A DNA stretch of 64,000 nt from NCBI RefSeq assembly GCF_002067135.1, contig NZ_CP020105.1, forward strand, positions 4,092,001 through 4,156,000, read 5' to 3'. The number at the start of each line of letters is the position of its first letter. Position 1 is the stretch's first letter. The notes under the pieces were generated by a model. That model was not told where the DNA came from and searched no databases. It saw only the letters and a list, made by a program, of their open reading frames with translations. Below are positions 61,800 through 64,000 of the stretch, in pieces. The DNA is from Spirosoma rigui (GTDB lineage: Bacteria > Bacteroidota > Bacteroidia > Cytophagales > Spirosomataceae). Made by a program: the position numbers and the translations under genes.

Positions 61800-63341
61800 A
61801 TGGAACGCTTCCCCGAATTAACTATACTTCAGCCAGCTGATAAAGAACAGATTGAGCTCCCCCGCACCTCGGAAGAGGAGCTGGCGATCGGCAAAAAACG
61901 ACTGTATATCGAAAGCTACGGGTGTCAGATGAACTTCGCCGACAGCGAGGTGGTCGCAGCCGTGATGCGCAATGCCGGTTTTGCGACTACAGCCAACGCC
62001 GAAGATGCCGACCTTATTTTTCTGAACACTTGTGCCATTCGCGATAATGCCGAGCAGAAAGTCCGGCACCGGCTCAAACACCTTACCGGCCTGAAACGCC
62101 AGAAACCCGGTCTGCTCGTCGGGATGCTCGGCTGCATGGCCGAACGTCTGAAAACGAAGCTGCTGGAAGAAGAAAAAGTAGTTGACATTGTGGCCGGTCC
62201 TGATGCCTACCGCGACATTCCTAAACTGGTCGAAGAAGCCGAATCCGGGCAGAAAGCCGTCAACGTATTCCTCTCCCGCGAGGAGACCTACGCCGATATT
62301 TCACCCATCCGACTGAACTCCAACGGTGTATCGGCCTTTGTATCGATCATGCGCGGGTGCGACAATATGTGCAGTTTCTGCGTAGTTCCGTTTACCCGGG
62401 GCCGCGAACGCAGCCGCGATCCGCTCAGTATTGTCCGCGAAGCCCAGGCCCTCTTCGACCAGGGCTACCGCGAGGTGACCCTGCTGGGTCAGAACGTGGA
62501 CAGTTACAAATGGGAGGATGTGGGAAAAGGGAGAGCCACGGAACGGACAACGGCGGAGGAGGAAGAACGGGAGAATGGAGGAAACGCGGTACTTTCTCAC
62601 CCGGATGCCCTGTCCGCTCCTTCCCTTGTCACCTTCGCCATGCTGCTCGAACAGGTAGCGCTGATCAGTCCTGACCTGCGGGTTCGATTCTCAACGTCGC
62701 ACCCTAAAGACATAACCGATGAGGTGCTCCACACCATGGCGCGCTATGACAACATCTGCAAGTACATCCACCTGCCCGCCCAAAGCGGCAACAGCCGGGT
62801 GCTCAAGCTGATGAACCGGACGTATGACCGGCCGTGGTACATTGAGAAGATCAACAGCATCCGCCGAATTCTGGGCGAAGACTGCGGCATTTCGACCGAT
62901 ATGATCTCGGGTTTTTGCTCCGAAACGGAAGAGGAACACCAGGATTCGCTGTCGTTGATGGAATACGTGCAGTATGATTATGCTTACATGTTTGCGTATT
63001 CTGAGCGGCCCGGTACGCTGGCGGCCAAGAAATACCCCGACGACATTCCGGAGGAGGTGAAAAAACGGCGGCTGAGCGAAATCATTGACCGGCAGCTTAC
63101 CTATTCCGCCAAACGAAATCAGCGCCACATCGGTCAGGTTCAGCGGGTTCTCATCGAGGGGCCATCCAAACGGTCGGACGACTTCCTGTGCGGACGTAAC
63201 GATCAGAATAAAATGGTCGTGTTTCCCAAGGGGGATCTGCAGAAAGGGCAGTACGTCAACGTACTCGTCACCGACTGCTCATCGGCAACCCTGCGCGGTC
63301 AGGTTGTTAGCGACCCACGGGCCATCATCAGCCAATCGTAA
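61800..63341 (+). CDS. miaB: tRNA-2-methylthio-N6-dimethylallyladenosine synthase
   Basis: 513 residues from ATG 61800 ([20 protein letters not shown]); an ATG at 61752 is possible, while 61674 is unlikely because a TAAATTTG element lies at 61691-61698. The MTTase N-domain has YGCQMN, NTCAIR and GCMAE (auxiliary cluster). The radical-SAM triad is [13 protein letters not shown] domain closes the protein. It adds the methylthio group to N6-modified A37 of tRNAs. Between NVDSYKW and FAMLLEQV lies an insertion of ~40 residues ([20 protein letters not shown]...) encoded by purine-rich then pyrimidine-rich DNA. Confidence 0.96.
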   Translation: MERFPELTILQPADKEQIELPRTSEEELAIGKKRLYIESYGCQMNFADSEVVAAVMRNAGFATTANAEDADLIFLNTCAIRDNAEQKVRHRLKHLTGLKRQKPGLLVGMLGCMAERLKTKLLEEEKVVDIVAGPDAYRDIPKLVEEAESGQKAVNVFLSREETYADISPIRLNSNGVSAFVSIMRGCDNMCSFCVVPFTRGRERSRDPLSIVREAQALFDQGYREVTLLGQNVDSYKWEDVGKGRATERTTAEEEERENGGNAVLSHPDALSAPSLVTFAMLLEQVALISPDLRVRFSTSHPKDITDEVLHTMARYDNICKYIHLPAQSGNSRVLKLMNRTYDRPWYIEKINSIRRILGEDCGISTDMISGFCSETEEEHQDSLSLMEYVQYDYAYMFAYSERPGTLAAKKYPDDIPEEVKKRRLSEIIDRQLTYSAKRNQRHIGQVQRVLIEGPSKRSDDFLCGRNDQNKMVVFPKGDLQKGQYVNVLVTDCSSATLRGQVVSDPRAIISQS

Positions 63342-63437
63342 GCGCCCAACCGTTACCAACGGATCGGCAGCGGGCCGGACATTTAATGCACTCTGTTTAC
63401 CCGTGGCCCGGCTGGCTGCTGACTGTTCACTGAACTT

Positions 63438-64000
63438 ATGAATAACCAGGAAATACTCAGCGTTAAACAACGCTTCGGCATAATTGGTAATGCACCCGCG
63501 CTCAACTACGCGATAAACGTAGCCATGCAGGTTGCGGCTACCGACCTTACGGTGCTGATTACGGGCGAAAGCGGCAGCGGTAAAGAATCGTTTTCCAAAA
63601 TCATTCACAGCCTGAGCGCCCGTAAACACGGCCAGTTCATTGCCATCAACTGCGGAGCGATTCCGGAAGGAACGATCGACTCCGAACTGTTTGGCCACGA
63701 GAAAGGCTCCTTTACCGGCGCAGTCGACTCGCGGAAAGGCTATTTCGAAACCACCAACGGCGGCACTATCTTTCTGGACGAGATCGGTGAGATGCCCCTG
63801 GGTACCCAGGCACGTTTGCTACGGGTCCTTGAAAACGGCGAATTTATCCGGGTAGGTTCGTCCAAGACGCAGAAAACCGACGTGCGCGTCGTTGCCGCTA
63901 CCAACGTCAACCTCATGGATGCCGTTGACAAGGGTAAGTTTCGGGAAGACCTGTATTACCGGCTCAACACCGTTCCCATTTACGTGCCACCCCTGCGCGA
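63438..64000 (+). CDS. Sigma-54-dependent transcriptional activator, 3' end missing
   Basis: Starts at ATG 63438 and runs off the window after 187 codons. The AAA+ domain begins at once: Walker A GESGSGKE (43-50), the sigma-54 contact loop GSFTGA (90-95, GAFTGA variant) and Walker B TIFLDEIG. There is no N-terminal receiver or sensor domain, so activity is controlled in another way. miaB followed by this activator is a recurring Bacteroidota gene order, often continuing into lptE and secG. Confidence 0.93.
   Translation, partial: MNNQEILSVKQRFGIIGNAPALNYAINVAMQVAATDLTVLITGESGSGKESFSKIIHSLSARKHGQFIAINCGAIPEGTIDSELFGHEKGSFTGAVDSRKGYFETTNGGTIFLDEIGEMPLGTQARLLRVLENGEFIRVGSSKTQKTDVRVVAATNVNLMDAVDKGKFREDLYYRLNTVPIYVPPLR

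Noticed and set aside
1-64000. CRISPR array or defence island
   Set aside because: No spaced direct repeats and no cas-, restriction- or retron-like genes were seen.

Overview
The window looks like a chromosomal segment of a Bacteroidota member of the order Cytophagales (Spirosoma-like). Evidence: a SusC/SusD pair, a TamL-type lipoprotein of the BamA superfamily, promoters of the Bacteroidota type (TTG, about 19-21 bases, TAnnTTTG), almost no Shine-Dalgarno sites, a miaB gene followed by a sigma-54 activator, and rbfA next to a LolC/E-type permease. Most of the window is GC-rich. From about 56.4 to 61.6 kb it is visibly more AT-rich and gene-poor. I recognise no rRNA, tRNA or CRISPR array.

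Layout. 0-5 kb: 3' part of a periplasmic-sensor histidine kinase, an endonuclease III-like glycosylase, and a minus-strand block of an OmpA-like protein with two membrane-anchored paralogues sharing a helix-hairpin-helix-like tail. 5-10.7 kb: an unknown secreted protein, threonine aldolase, a GNAT-nitrilase fusion, and an Rrf2 regulator with an NAD(P)H-binding oxidoreductase, both preceded by the same 19-base operator-like site. 10.7-22 kb: dehydrogenase with hexuronate-type MFS transporter, DUF2809 protein, GDPD lipoprotein, luciferase-like oxidoreductase, leuS, a large membrane protein, and a subtilisin-like lipoprotein. 22-27.9 kb: SusD/SusC and a DUF819 membrane protein.

28-35.2 kb is a sulfur-assimilation cluster: TSUP permease, MetZ-type sulfhydrylase, an exported Gfo/Idh protein, CysH, CysD and CysN. 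Its leader carries an attenuator-like hairpin, and a frameshifted PIN-domain pseudogene separates cysD from cysN. 35.3-39.2 kb holds a three-subunit molybdenum aldehyde oxidoreductase (PaoABC-like). 39-49 kb carries treZ, a VOC protein, an SDR, the pterin pair queD-folE, an MBL hydrolase, OsmC, a Tat-exported GH109-like Gfo/Idh protein and a FucP-type MFS transporter. 49-56.4 kb is housekeeping: LolC/E permease, rbfA, a membrane protein, a queuosine-precursor transporter, a TrmH methyltransferase and tamL.

56.4-61.6 kb is an accessory region with small secreted proteins of unknown function, a TonB-C-like protein, a beta-barrel protein, a palindromic MITE-like element and a decayed tyrosine recombinase next to miaB. 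The window ends inside a sigma-54 activator gene.

Non-coding structure is conspicuous. Convergent gene pairs either overlap or are separated by hairpins, including a perfect 66-base palindrome and a 35-bp perfect stem. Several genes are preceded by long inverted repeats, built from locally reiterated short words, that end a few bases before the start codon. I consider these structural elements and the accessory region the best candidates for something undescribed.
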